The notes under the pieces are model-generated. The model was given only the letters and a program-made list of their open reading frames with translations, did no database searches and had not been told where the DNA came from. A DNA stretch of 64,000 bases, taken from positions 1-64,000 of the forward strand of contig CANTFL010000323.1 in assembly GCA_947650285.1 (NCBI GenBank), read 5' to 3'. Each line of letters opens with the position of its first letter. Positions within the stretch are counted from its first letter, which is position 1. The position numbers were made by a program, and so were the translations under genes. Below are positions 10,580 to 20,908 of this stretch, piece by piece. Source of the stretch: Hyaloperonospora brassicae. Lineage: Eukaryota; Oomycota; Peronosporomycetes; Peronosporales; Peronosporaceae.

Positions 10580-12299
10580 TGCAATTTAACGGGTCCAAAC
10601 GGATAGAAATCCAGAATGTCAGGGGGGTTCAGGTCAAGTCTCGAATTACGCGGCTCAATGCATGGCATCGGACTCCGGTACAAGAACGCCCACTTGCCTG
10701 AATGATCTAAGAGACTCAAGTAAGCAGCCAAGACATAGGGGATCAGCTAACTTCCGCATGGTCCCGCTTTTGGGGTCAACATGAGCAGCACAGTGGGCCA
10801 CCGATGTCGTATTGAAGCATCGGGGATGAATGGACTGCGGGAGTAGCAATTTTATTGATATCTATGGCAACTGCCTTGACTACTCCTTGGAACGCAACGG
10901 GATGGTCGACTCGGGTCATTGCTGTCGACCTGGGTGATACCCAATTGGTGAACATATATGCGTCGAACAAACCAGTCTGTCGTGATCGTTTCTTCACTGA
11001 ATTGCAGGCATGGTCGTGGAATCAACGACCGACATTACTCGCCGGCGACTTCAATTGTGCTCAAAGTCCGCCTCTCGACAGGCTTGGCGGTACACGGGAG
11101 TAACGGTCGGAAAGCGCAGCACTTACAGGGTTTGATAGAAGCTAACTTTCTGGGGGACGCTTGCATTCTCAGTGCGCCAGTGAGTGAGGAAGGTGATGAC
11201 CCTGAACCCAATGATTTTTTACGTACTGGGGCCCGATGCGGCGAGTCGCATAGACCGTTCTATGTGCCGCAGTCCTGGTACTCCGTGGTGCAAGATGTGT
11301 CAGTATCTGAACCGCGGGTATCGTCAGACCATCAGCGTGTGCAGTTGCATCACAAGGATAACGTACTACATTCCCAGTCACGACGACAGCGTCGTACGGC
11401 TACATATCCCATTCGATGCGCACAGCCCTCTCGAGTTATCAAGGAGCTCCTGGAAGCTCTTATCGATGGACGAATGGGCTACAAGCGACATGCGCGACTT
11501 GGGACTCTACCGCTAGAGGGTGTGTGACGTTTATTCAGTAGCTGCGGCAGCGAATGGACCAACGAAGGAAAGCAGTAATGCGGCGGATCAAGGCTCAGAG
11601 CCGAGCGCATCTATCAACTCGTCGGGAGCGTCTTGCGGTCACAAGCAAGGAGGCGAGGGAAGAACATTTAGTGCGAATGGGTGACAGATTAAAACGGACG
11701 ATGGGTCAGATTAGATGGAATTTTAAGCGAGTTTCTGCGTTGGAAAGGATCAACCCATTACATCCGTTCGAAACATTAATGGGGATGCGTTTACGCGAGA
11801 CATGTCAACGACAGATCCGTCTGCATCGGAATGGAAGCCAATCTTGGGTGCTTTCCACAATTTAGCACCCCCTCAACTTCTGGATGCCCAGTTCGACGAC
11901 TTTGTCATGATTTAGGATACCATACACTTATCAGCGACTGATAATGGTTTATTGATGCGCGCGATATTTCTCAATGAGGTGATCGAAGCCATTGATGAAC
12001 TGAACCGCCACAAAGCAGCTGGAGCGGATGGGCTTAATAATGATTTCTTCAAGTATACCCAATCCGTACTCGCATCGCGATGGTCGCTATTGGCAACGAG
12101 ATACTTCAAGGCGGTCACCCACCGCAATGATTGTTAAAAGAGCTGGTCATTACGTTACGCAAACAGGGGGATTCTGAGGATGCGATAGATTACAGACCAA
12201 TCGCACTTCTACAAACCAATTACAAGATATTGGCGAAGGCCATCGCCACGCGGGTCCAGCGCGTACTGGGGAAATAAATTGGAGATTCTCAGCAAGGCT
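10580..12299 (+). pseudogene. LINE-1 ORF2, endonuclease and N-terminal RT part, broken
   Basis: The frame 10855-11103 contains Leu-Leu-Ala-Gly-Asp-Phe-Asn-Cys with a following Leu-Asp-Arg, the conserved Asp-Phe-Asn core of APE-type LINE endonucleases, which nick target DNA for priming. Pieces at 10958-11527, 11554-11865 and 11952-12137 continue in changing frames. The 11952 piece has the first RT block (Asn-Arg-His-Lys-Ala-Ala-Gly-Ala-Asp-Gly-Leu). The segment just before 12300 encodes the RT Ile-Ala-Leu-Leu-Gln-Thr-Asn-Tyr-Lys block and Gln-Gln-Gly-Phe-Val, where Copia interrupts it. At least four frameshifts are visible. Confidence 0.72.
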
Positions 12300-12304
12300 T
12301 TGTT

Positions 12305-12499
12305 TTAGAACAGGAAGATGCCAATGCAAAAAGTAGAAGTGTTATTGCCGTTACCAAGTTGCTACTATTCTTTTATCTCTTCGACACCAACCATTTCCGC
12401 CTTGACTTTACTACTCCATCCCAGGATAGAAACTGCCGTTCAACTGAAGGAGTCGGCCGACTGCCACGTTTTTGCAGCGACTATTGCTTCTTCAATACT
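12305..12499 (-). repeat. Copia 3' LTR
   Basis: Left copy, about 92% identical to 16977-17172. On the minus strand it is preceded by a purine tract GAGGAGG (12500-12506), the likely polypurine primer. Confidence 0.88.
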
Positions 12500-12508
12500 C
12501 CTCCTCGG
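12500..12508 (-). other. Copia polypurine tract
   Basis: CCGAGGAGG on the minus strand abuts the 3' LTR, the expected place and composition for plus-strand DNA priming. Confidence 0.6.
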
Positions 12509-12540
12509 ACTACGCACTTCATCCGGACCTCCTGCAACAT

Positions 12541-15500
12541 TCAAACGAGGTTAAACAATTCGCGTCGCTTCACCACTCTTGGCGCCGGCAGTGGCTTCGT
12601 CAACAGGTCCGCTCTCATCAGCTTCGACTCGACGATTTCAGGTTTGACGATACCCTTTTTGGCATAATCACAGATTGATTTCATCCGCACATCCACGCGC
12701 TTCGCACTCGCCATGCTTCCTTCGGACTGTAACATCTTGATTTCTGCTTTATTGTCCAACAGCATGCTCATTGGCTCCGTCACAGGAAGTCCAATCTTCT
12801 TCAGCAATTCTCGCAATCCCAACAGCTCTCGTCCAGCGTGCGACGCCGAGGTAAATTCGGCCTCCATGGTGGACAAGGATGCTCCGGTCTGCTTTTTACA
12901 GATCCAATGCACGATAACTCCACTCACCGTAAGTACTCCACCGGTTATTGACTTGCGGTCGGAATTATCTGCCGCAAAGTCTAAGTCACTCCAACATGTC
13001 ACCGTGATAACATATTTTTTTATCTTCGAGACTTTTCTTGAGTTTTATGTGTTTTTGCTGCCTTCAGGTATCTCGCGACGCGTTTTGCCGATTTCCAGTC
13101 GCTGACAGTGGGCTGGTGCGTACGTCTCGTGGATTTGTGTACCGCGAAGCTAATGTCAGGCCTTGAACACCGGACAATCCATAGAAGGCTACCCACTAAC
13201 GACTGAAAGTCTCAGACAGTAGGCTCGCCTTTCTTGTCCCGTTTTGCTGACAGGAACGCTTATTCTGATACACCGTCGTTGCTGTCGTCACCGATGGGCG
13301 CCCTCAAGCCGTTTGCTTCATCCAGACCATGTTGATTCAGTATCTCATCAATCGCCGAAGCCCGATCGACAGTGTAAGTCTTCGAGTCCTTTAATGCCAC
13401 CTCATGCCTAGAACCTTGTTAACTTGACCCAAATCATTAATGGAGAGATCACTCATCGCTTTATAGAATTCTTCCATCTTGTCCCGTCTTGATGCTGTCA
13501 CCAACAAATCATTAACATATACCCCGACAATTGTCAGCTCGCCTCCGTCGCGGCTGAAATACAGACATGCGTTGGACACGCATCGAATAAACTCAGCCTC
13601 GGCCAGTTTCGTATTCAGAAGTTTGCATCAAATAATACCCTCCTGTTGAAGGCCGTAAAGCGACGTTTTAAGCCTGAGCGCCAGTTTGTCGCTTCCTTGC
13701 GCTCCAAGCTGATTCAAAGTCGCATCAGGTACAATCATTCCTTGAGGTATGGCAAGAAAAATCTCCAAGTGTTTCTCTTTGCTCGCCTTCACGTAGGCGT
13801 TAGGTATGTCACCATGCCTTGCTGGTACTCCCCAACGTAGGGCAAGTATCAGTATGACCTTCACCGTGCTCAATTCCATGACCACAGCAAACGTCAACCC
13901 GTAGTCGACACCAAAGACTTGCTCGTTCCCGCATGCCACGAGCCTCGCTTTGAAACGATCGATCTCTCCGTATGCGTCCAACTTAGTTTTGAACACCCAT
14001 TTGGTGTGTAGGATATGGCTTCCGTTTGGAGGCATTTCCACCTTCCACACATCGTTGTCTTTTAAAGATCGCAGCTCCTCATCCATTGCTGCCACACACT
14101 TATCTTTCAAGCCGCTCTTCATGGCCTGGCCGTAGGAAATTGGGTCGCGTTCGCGAATAATATTCACCACATCCGAAACCTCCTCCTCTTTCCGTTCTTC
14201 ATTGCCTTCGCGTGACTATCTCGAAGTCGCCCTCGTCACATGCGCCTTTTGCGTCCAGCCGCCACCGCTCGAGAAGTTTCTTCTCATCGCATCATGAACA
14301 GTCGCTTGCGTCTTCTGTTTCTGCGTCGAACTGTCGCACGCAACTTCATCAACTTCCTTCAGATGAACTCGCCGTAGTTGATCTTTTTGTTCCTTCGTTA
14401 GGGTTTCAACATTTTTAACATGTTGAGTTACGACCACGACCTTGTCCCCTGGAATGTACACACGGTACCCTTTCACTTCATTGCTCTTGCCTATGATCAC
14501 GCCTTGCTTGCCACGAGCTCCTAGTGACTTGTTCTTCGCGTCCTGGTGCACGGTGCACAGTGACCCAACAGCCACAATATCACTTAAAACAGGTACATCC
14601 GTGGCCAACATATGTAGAGGTGATAGACGACCAGCGTTGGCTTTACTTGGGCTTCGATTTAGTATGTAGGCCGCATTCTCGGCCGCATCGCCCCCAGAAG
14701 CTCAGCGGCAGTCCGCACGCAAACACCATGCTACGCACCATATTCATAATGGTGCGATGCATCCTCTCGGCCTTCCCATTGCTGGCTTGGTTTCTTGGCT
14801 CACTGATTTGCCTCGCAATTTCTGTGTCCTTGCAAAAGAGGTCCAGAGTACGATATTCTTTTCCGCCGTCCGTTCGCAGCACGTGAATGCGACAATTAAA
14901 TTGCCTCTCGAAAAATGCCATGAAGGGTTTAAAGTTTTGGGCCGCCATGTCTTTGCTCTTCGCCAGGAGATCTCTGCAGTAGTATCGTGCGATGATCCAC
15001 AAAATTAACCATATAACGATTTCTCAATCTGTCGCGAGGAGTCATGGTACCCTTCAGGTCAGAGCAGATGACTCCTCCGATAACATCGATCGGCGAATTC
15101 TTGCCAGCGTCTTTTCTCGACTGCCGGTTCTTGGTCTGCTTACCTTGAGCGCAATCTAGACAGTTCGCACGCGTTTCATCGGTCGGATGTATGCCGAAGG
15201 CTGGATCCTTTGCCATGAGAAGGATCGTGTCATAATCAAGGTGAGACAACCTTCTGTGAAAGTTTATAAGCGTACCCCGTTGCACGTCTTGACTCACTTC
15301 GAATTCGCTCTGCGCAAAAGCCGTCATTAGCACGTCCGATGGTAGTTTAACACTTCCGCGATCGTGGTCCCGCACTATTAGCACGTTTTTCTTCTTGTCC
15401 ACGTCAAAGATAACCACCCCACTGTCGATGTTGCCGACGACCCTGCGATCACCCATGTAGGCTATCCCAAACCCTTTAGCCTCCAACATTCCGTAGGATA

Positions 15501-15918
15501 TAATGTTCCTTTCGAGTTTCTGGGCATATTGCACGTCCAGGAGTCGCACTTTCGTGACCTTGACCATCACAGTGGTCGTGATTGTGACGCTTCCTCGCTT
15601 CTTTATGCGCAGGGGTCCTTCGTCAGCTGCAATACACTCGCTTTGGCAGTCCTCTGGGTTCTCTAGCATGCTCACATCGTTGACCAATAAATGGCTCGAG
15701 CCACTGTCCAGTATACAATATCCGTAGTTAGCGCTCGAGTAGACCACTGCAAGCACAAAGTCCACGTCGTCGCTCGCTTCTCTTGCAGCCTTGTTTCCTG
15801 GGCACGCAGATTTCATGTGCCCAGATTTCCCACAACTGTAGCTACTTCCGATCGTCCTTACGCCCGATTCGCGCTTTTTCGCGCACATGTCGAACGTTGT
15901 TGACGACCTCCTTTCCAA
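12541..15918 (-). pseudogene. Copia pol (knuckle, protease, integrase, RT, RNase H), broken
   Basis: In order: zinc knuckle Cys-Gly-Lys-Ser-Gly-His-Met-Lys-Ser-Ala-Cys and protease Leu-Asp-Ser-Gly-Ser-Ser-His with an intact Asp-Ser-Gly (15918-14929 piece), then the pre-integrase His/Cys finger (His-Arg-Arg-Leu-Ser-His ... Cys-Leu-Asp-Cys). The integrase core continues in another frame at 15002-14643 and 14611-14216. RT is at 14170-13628 (Trp-Val-Phe-Lys-Thr-Lys, Lys-Ala-Arg-Leu-Val-Ala, Lys-Thr-Ser-Leu-Tyr-Gly-Leu) and 13579-13391. RNase H is at 13002-12541 (Trp-Ser-Asp-Leu-Asp-Phe-Ala, Thr-Met-Glu-Ala-Glu-Phe, Lys-Arg-Val-Asp-Val). The RT catalytic motif reads Tyr-Val-Asn-Asp instead of Tyr-Val-Asp-Asp, removing one metal-binding Asp. 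Frameshifts or stops occur near 15000, 14630, 14190, 13600 and 13390-13000. Confidence 0.85.
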
Positions 15919-16098
15919 TGTGCTTTCCGTGCAGCTTGATCTACGTCGACTGCGCGAAGTGGGCCAGCTCCTTGGCTTTGCGCAAGTATGAAATTCTTGT
16001 TAGGTTTAAACGCGCCAGCATTAAAACTCCCATCGCCGGGTCAGCGTCGTGTACGATGTTGTCTTAAACCAAGTTGTCTGCTTTACCGCATATCTCGC

Positions 16099-16970
16099 TT
16101 ACTGCGACCAGATACAAATAGTGTTCTGTCCAGCTGCGCTCTTGGGGCTCTTGGCAGCGGTAAATAGCTTCATACTTTGCTCTGGCGTTATCTTAGGTGA
16201 TAATGTATGAAGCAGCCTTTGCATGGCATGTTCCAATGTTGGCTCCTCTTGCCACCACCCTCCGACTTGGCGATTATAGTACCGCTCAGCTATTTCCGTA
16301 AGATTGTGTCCAATAAGGTCTATCTTGGCATCCTCGCTCCACGGGAATCCGCTCGCTCGCTTAGCAAAAGAGACTTCCCGTACGAACTTCTTCCCCCAGG
16401 ATAGAAAACCGCTTCCTAGCCCCTGGTAAAGTTCTTTTCCATCGAAATGAAGGATGTTCAGCTTGCGCTGTATAGCGTCCGGCACTCTCGCATACGACGG
16501 GACGTGCTGCGGTATCGGTGCCTGCTGGTACACTGGAGGTGGCACAAAGTTCTGTGGTAACCCCGGCTTCGGCGCCTGTGCCCTCTCGACATTCTCAGCA
16601 GCCCTTGCATTCCTTGGTCGATTCTCCCTAAGTACGTCCCTGGCGACATACGTGTAGACCAAGCCCTCGGCGGTGTCACGTCGAGAGCACGCAGATTCAT
16701 CGGTTGCCCCAGGCCTATTATCGACCCAAACACACTAAACTCCTTTTACATCGGCTGGTCCTTGGTTCCTTGTGACGCCTCTAGCTTAGCCATCCGCTCC
16801 GCTAGTCTCGTCAGTAGGTCCAACCTCCTTTCATCCGTGTTCCGTGACACCGCCTCTGCCTTTACTTCTAAATCTTCGTCTTGTAGACTACTGGCACTTT
16901 CGCGACCAGTCACTGTACGTGGCCCCGCGGTAGATTCCGCACCGTGGGCAGCATTATCCGTTGAGCTCAT
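16099..16970 (-). pseudogene. Copia gag, broken
   Basis: It begins at ATG 16968-16970 inside the primer-binding site, with an acidic N-terminal part and a heptad-like Leu-rich stretch (Leu-Leu-Thr-Arg-Leu-Ala-Glu-Arg-Met-Ala-Lys-Leu). A stop at about 16746 and a frameshift separate this from the 16662-16099 frame, which holds the gag core (Lys-Leu-Asn-Ile-Leu-His-Phe-Asp-Gly-Lys-Glu-Leu-Tyr, then Phe-Leu-Ser-Trp-Gly-Lys-Lys-Phe). This is the UBN2/retrotrans_gag type core of Copia elements. Gag forms the particle around the element RNA. It continues into pol at about 15918 across another break. Confidence 0.75.
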
Positions 16971-16974
16971 AACC
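16965..16974 (-). promoter_or_regulatory. Copia primer-binding site complementary to the tRNA-Met anticodon loop
   Basis: Two bases inside the 5' LTR the minus strand reads GGTTATGAGC, the exact complement of GCTCATAACC, the anticodon stem-loop sequence of eukaryotic (initiator) tRNA-Met. Drosophila copia is known to prime with a 5' half of initiator tRNA-Met by pairing at this place. The gag start codon ATG (16968-16970) lies within the site and pairs with the CAT anticodon. Confidence 0.65.
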
Positions 16975-16976
16975 TT

Positions 16977-17172
16977 TTAGAATAGGAAGATGCCAATGAA
17001 AAAAGTAGAAGTGTTATTGCCGTTACCAAGTTGCAACCATGCTTCCATCTCTTCGACACCAACCATTTCACGCCCTGACTTTACTACACCATCCCAGGAT
17101 AGAAACTGGCGTTCAACTGAAGGGGTCGGCCGACTGCCACGTTTTTGCAGCGACTTCTGCTTCTTCAATTCT
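16977..17172 (-). repeat. Copia 5' LTR
   Basis: Right copy, upstream in element orientation. Target duplication TTGTT follows at 17173-17177. Confidence 0.88.
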
Positions 17173-17177
17173 TTGTT

Positions 17178-18773
17178 CATGGACGGCAGATGCAGAAGAC
17201 CGTCCTGATGATGATGGCTATCCTCAACACTGTTGCGGTCAAACCTGAGGTGGCGGACATGCACAGTGCAGCAATACTCTTACTCGACTTTCGCAAGGAA
17301 TATGATACTGTTACCAGAGATTTTCTTCCGACTTGACGCTGACGCGGTTTGGATTCTCGCCGGAGTTTCTTCCTATGATTCGGAAGATTCATCACGGGTC
17401 TACAGAACAATTTCTGGTCAAGAGGGAGCTTTCGAGGACACAGGAAGTGCGCTCGCGTATCCGCTAAAGATGCTCGCTGGCTCCTATATTATTCATCATC
17501 GCAGCGGAAGTGCTTGCGCTGGCAATCCATGATGACCCTACTGACCCAGGCATCACCGTTCCACATGGAGGAGGCACTCGACACAAATTATTAGCGTTCG
17601 TCGATGATTCGACTGTCTTTTTACAAGAAGCGAGGCATATTCTATGTGTCCTGCAGATCTTGGGACAGTTTGGCCGTCTGTCGGAACTTTGGATGCAACC
17701 ACGCAAGAGAAATCTTTTTTCTAAACGTGACTGTCCACAGTGAAGAGTTCTGTGGTTATCCAGTGCTTCGTCACGGAGAAACGACGCGGTACTTAAGCTA
17801 CCTAATTGAGACTGGTGAGCTCACGGACGCGAACTGGACAGCGCGCGTACGCAACGTCCAAGGACGTCTTGCCACAGCGACGCAGATTACCACAAGTGTC
17901 GAGATCCGTGTATTAATTCTAAATGTCATCATGCTACCGTCGGTTTTGTTCACAGCAGCGGTGTTTGATCTCCCGGCCTGGGCTGAAAAACAGCTCCGGG
18001 TTCTTTAGAAGCAGTATTTGTGGAAATGCTCGACCAGTACCGACGACACGAGACACAAAGTGAACCCGGCTCTCCTTCACACGCCCAGACAAGCCGGCGG
18101 TGTCGGGCTAGCTTCGATTGTGATCGCATGCGAGACTCAGCGTTGAAAACAAGCTATATTATGGCTTACACAACGCAACGATGTAAACTATTCGGCATGG
18201 CAGGCTTGGTTCTTTGGATGGACTTACGATCCGAGGCCTGCTGTTACATCGCCACTGGACGAACGAACGACTCGGCGGTCTGACCCTCTACAGCACACCG
18301 GAAGATATCTTTTGCAACTGCTACAGCCGTGGCTGGCCTCCAGTCTACCTGATCTCGCAAGCAGGCAGCAAAGGTACATGGAGGATCTTGAAAGTCTGGC
18401 TTCGACAGCCATCAGCTGGACTACATCGGCGTAATGGGTCGTAGAGCTTTCACGGTCACTTACCCGCTGTTTCCGAGCGATGATGGATGAAGATCAAGCC
18501 TTCTGGCCCACGTACTCCTGGGCTGATAACCCTTGGAATTTTAGATCGACGGGGAGACCCTCTGACCGCCATAAAGTATGACCGAATTCGGCCTTGCTAC
18601 ATCGAGGAGCTGGGCCTGTAGAGAACCGGAGTCCACACCTACTCCATAGTCATCCCCTCGGTCGATCACAGAACCCATCAACAGGCCAAGCTGCGTCGCT
18701 AGGAAGTTGCGATACTGCTGAGTGCGCCACATATGACAGTCGGGGCCAGCCTCCACGTTCAGCGACCCCTGCT
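17178..18773 (+). pseudogene. LINE-1 RT, continuation between Copia and Gypsy-1
   Basis: The RT resumes with His-Gly-Arg-Gln-Met-Gln-Lys-Thr-Val-Leu-Met-Met and Ala-Ala-Ile-Leu-Leu-Leu-Asp-Phe-Arg-Lys-Glu-Tyr-Asp-Thr-Val (catalytic block A; 17145-17336). After a frameshift the active-site block reads Leu-Leu-Ala-Phe-Val-Asp-Asp-Ser-Thr-Val-Phe-Leu (17510-17743), keeping both Asp. Downstream, 17604-18008 gives the thumb region and about 18000-18110 encodes the Asn-Pro-Ala-Leu-Leu-His-Thr-Pro-Arg-Gln-Ala-Gly-Gly-Val-Gly-Leu block common after LINE RTs. At least four frame changes are visible. The piece ends at CTGCT (18769-18773), the target duplication of Gypsy-1. Confidence 0.75.
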
Positions 18774-19164
18774 TGTAACGGGGCACACCCTTGCGTGAAC
18801 TTAACGCAAGGGTTTCGGTGCCCCGACAGACGTACACGTGGCAAGCGAGGAAGCGTAGGCAAGGTAAAAGCAGAACTGTTATATTAATATAATCAAGTCT
18901 TTAAACTACTGTCTCTCTGTTTGACTTCACTTAATTATCTTAATATAACTGAGTGTATGGTGACGTCTCGTCACCACTCATTGCGCGCGTCTTGCAGCGA
19001 TTGGTGGGTTGATATCATCAAGATATAAACCAATGAACAGACTCTTTGGTCGACCCTTCAATATCACCACTTTGGTGATATTGTTCAAAGAATATTCAAA
19101 TTCATATTCTTTATTGTCACTTTCCTTAAAGTGACAATTCCATGTAACGGGCTGCCCCGTTACA
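18774..19164 (-). repeat. Gypsy-1 3' LTR
   Basis: 391 bp. Ends are an 11-bp inverted repeat TGTAACGGGGC/GCCCCGTTACA, here with a G at the position where the other LTR has A. It contains nested hairpins: GGGGCAC closing over a 10-bp stem (CCCTTGCGTG-type), and an 11-bp arm hairpin at 19059-19083. Confidence 0.95.
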
Positions 19165-19165
19165 T

Positions 19166-19180
19166 CACCCCCCCCCTCTT
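19166..19180 (-). other. Gypsy-1 polypurine tract
   Basis: On the minus strand AAGAGGGGGGGGGTG lies one base before the 3' LTR, the expected primer for plus-strand DNA synthesis. Confidence 0.8.
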
Positions 19181-19312
19181 AACTGATAGTCACCGTGTGA
19201 CTATCGAAAATATGGCGGCCACCCGTTGGCCACCATTGGGACAGGGAGCACTTGTTGGGTCCGTTCCATTCACTTTTCACCCGACCTCGCATAGATAACA
19301 TGTCTATGCGAG

Positions 19313-20908
19313 GTGACATCAAGACCTACACAGCCCGGTGCTGTGCCAGCCTCTGCGGCAGGCGATTCGTCGTCTTCTGTTCCTTCTTTGCCTAAAGCAA
19401 CAGGTGCTGCAGGTTCACGCGGCACCTCACCGCGTGCGCATGATGACCTCGACGTAGAGGTCATCTACTCTGGCGAGTCAGACGTGTCTGACTCGGGCAA
19501 TGCGCCAGAGGCGTCTCGCTCACCGTCGACGCCTCAGTGTTTGCCAAGGCCACTGCCGAACGAACGGACTCGTGATTTGCATCACAATCTGTTCGGCAGT
19601 GATGACGATGAGCAGGGCGGTGAGGAATATTATTCCTTACCACCACCGGCTCGTGCGTCTTCGCACGAGCGTGATGACGATGGCGCGAGCCGTCGTCAAT
19701 CTGGGAGCCGTGGTACCGACAAGGGTACCACTGTGAAGCGTGATGAGTTGAAGCCGTGGCGTTTGCCCGAACGGCTCATCAATAGCTTGTCTCACGAGAC
19801 AAGCCAACACCATCGAATACCCGTATTCGATGCAACTGAGCTTCACGGCTTGCGTTCCAGCGCGAAGAACTTTCGCGGTGAAGAAGATTTTTATCTCGAT
19901 GTCTTTCTTAGACATCTATGGTACAACAGCAACCAAAAGCGTGACAAAGCATCGCTTTTGGCTGCGTGGAACGCGTTCGTCCAAAACGTAAAGAATTTTG
20001 GACGAGAAGGGTGGCTCAAGAAACTTGAGGCGACACGCCTCAGGTTCGAAAGGCGAACGCCAACCGGTGCTAGGTACCGGTTGCACTGTTTATCGAGTGA
20101 GGCAGGCATTCCTTGACTCACATGGGGAGACCCCTGTGCGAGTTGTGTTGACAACTCGCAGCGTGCACATAGGGATGTGTACTCCCTAAATTCGCCCTGG
20201 GGAAGGGCACACATCTCGGCTGAGATGCGTGACGCGATTGCAAACTTGCAATCCGTCTACAAGCGCCTAGGGCGCGTGTTTACCGATGGGCCACAGGACT
20301 CATCGGATGGGTCTCGTCATACTGGCGGACGAGACCTTCAACATCCATCAACAGCTGAGAGCGGGGCTCCCAGCTGTTCCAAGAGGGTGGATACCCCCGC
20401 CACTGGACGAGGTGGCTCGTCCTTGATCCTGAATCGTCACGGTGATTCAAGATACGCTCCACTAGAAAGCGTTGATCACCGTGAGCATCCACCAAAGGAT
20501 GTGGTGGAGGAGGAAAGACCTCCTCCAGATGATTCGGTTCACCATCTCGACCCTTACGAGATGGATCGCGCAATCGATGAATTGCGCGATGACTTGAAGC
20601 ACGAGAGCGACCGGCGCTACGCTTTGACTGATACCGTGCGGAAGAACCGCAAGGATCACGAGGCTGATCGGGCGAGGGATCGCGCCGATTATGCCACAGC
20701 GTAGCTTCAGGTCGAGCGGGATGTCCGCTTCCTATTCGGCGAGCTGGCGACAGCTCGCGGGGAGATATCTCGGTTGAGCTCCGAGGTATCTTATCTGCGC
20801 GACCAGACGGATCGTCTGTAGCGCGAACGCAAGAACTTGATGGATGTTCTTGAACGTGGGGGCTATATTCATCGGAAGAAGAAGGCTCGTATCGACGGTA
20901 CGGTCTGA
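19313..20908 (+). pseudogene. Antisense reading frame of Gypsy-1, unknown function, 532 codons with three internal stops
   Basis: One plus-strand frame runs from 19313 (GTG, perhaps a decayed ATG) to TGA 20906-20908, interrupted only by TGA 20114-20116, TAG 20702-20704 and TAG 20819-20821. The predicted protein has a Ser/Ala/Pro-rich acidic N-terminus (about residues 1-140), a folded-looking middle (about 145-265: Trp-Arg-Leu-Pro-Glu-Arg-Leu-Ile-Asn-Ser-Leu-Ser-His-Glu and a Trp/Phe/Leu-rich block), an acidic/polar linker, and a C-terminal coiled coil (about 410-505) ending in a Lys-rich tail. Positions 20280-20908 overlap the linker and chromodomain of pol on the other strand. I know no function. 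I recall similar predicted proteins as repeated families in oomycetes, which is unverified. Confidence 0.6.

Larger units (their letters stand above)
12305..17172 (-). mobile_element. Copia LTR retrotransposon nested in LINE-1
   Basis: Two direct repeats of 195-196 bp (12305-12499 and 16977-17172) bound a minus-strand gag-pol in Copia order: gag, zinc knuckle, protease, integrase, RT, RNase H. The flanks carry TTGTT at 12300-12304 and 17173-17177, a perfect 5-bp target duplication, and removal of element plus one copy restores the LINE-1 RT frame. LTR copies differ at about 15 positions (about 8%), so the insertion is much older than Gypsy-1. The termini read AGAA...TTCT rather than clean TG...CA, so the exact end could be off by one or two bases. 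All genes are broken. Confidence 0.88.

Noticed and set aside
20280..20704. Possibility that the pol C-terminus is only a shadow of the antisense frame
   Set aside because: The chromodomain motifs are clear, so both strands appear to have been coding.
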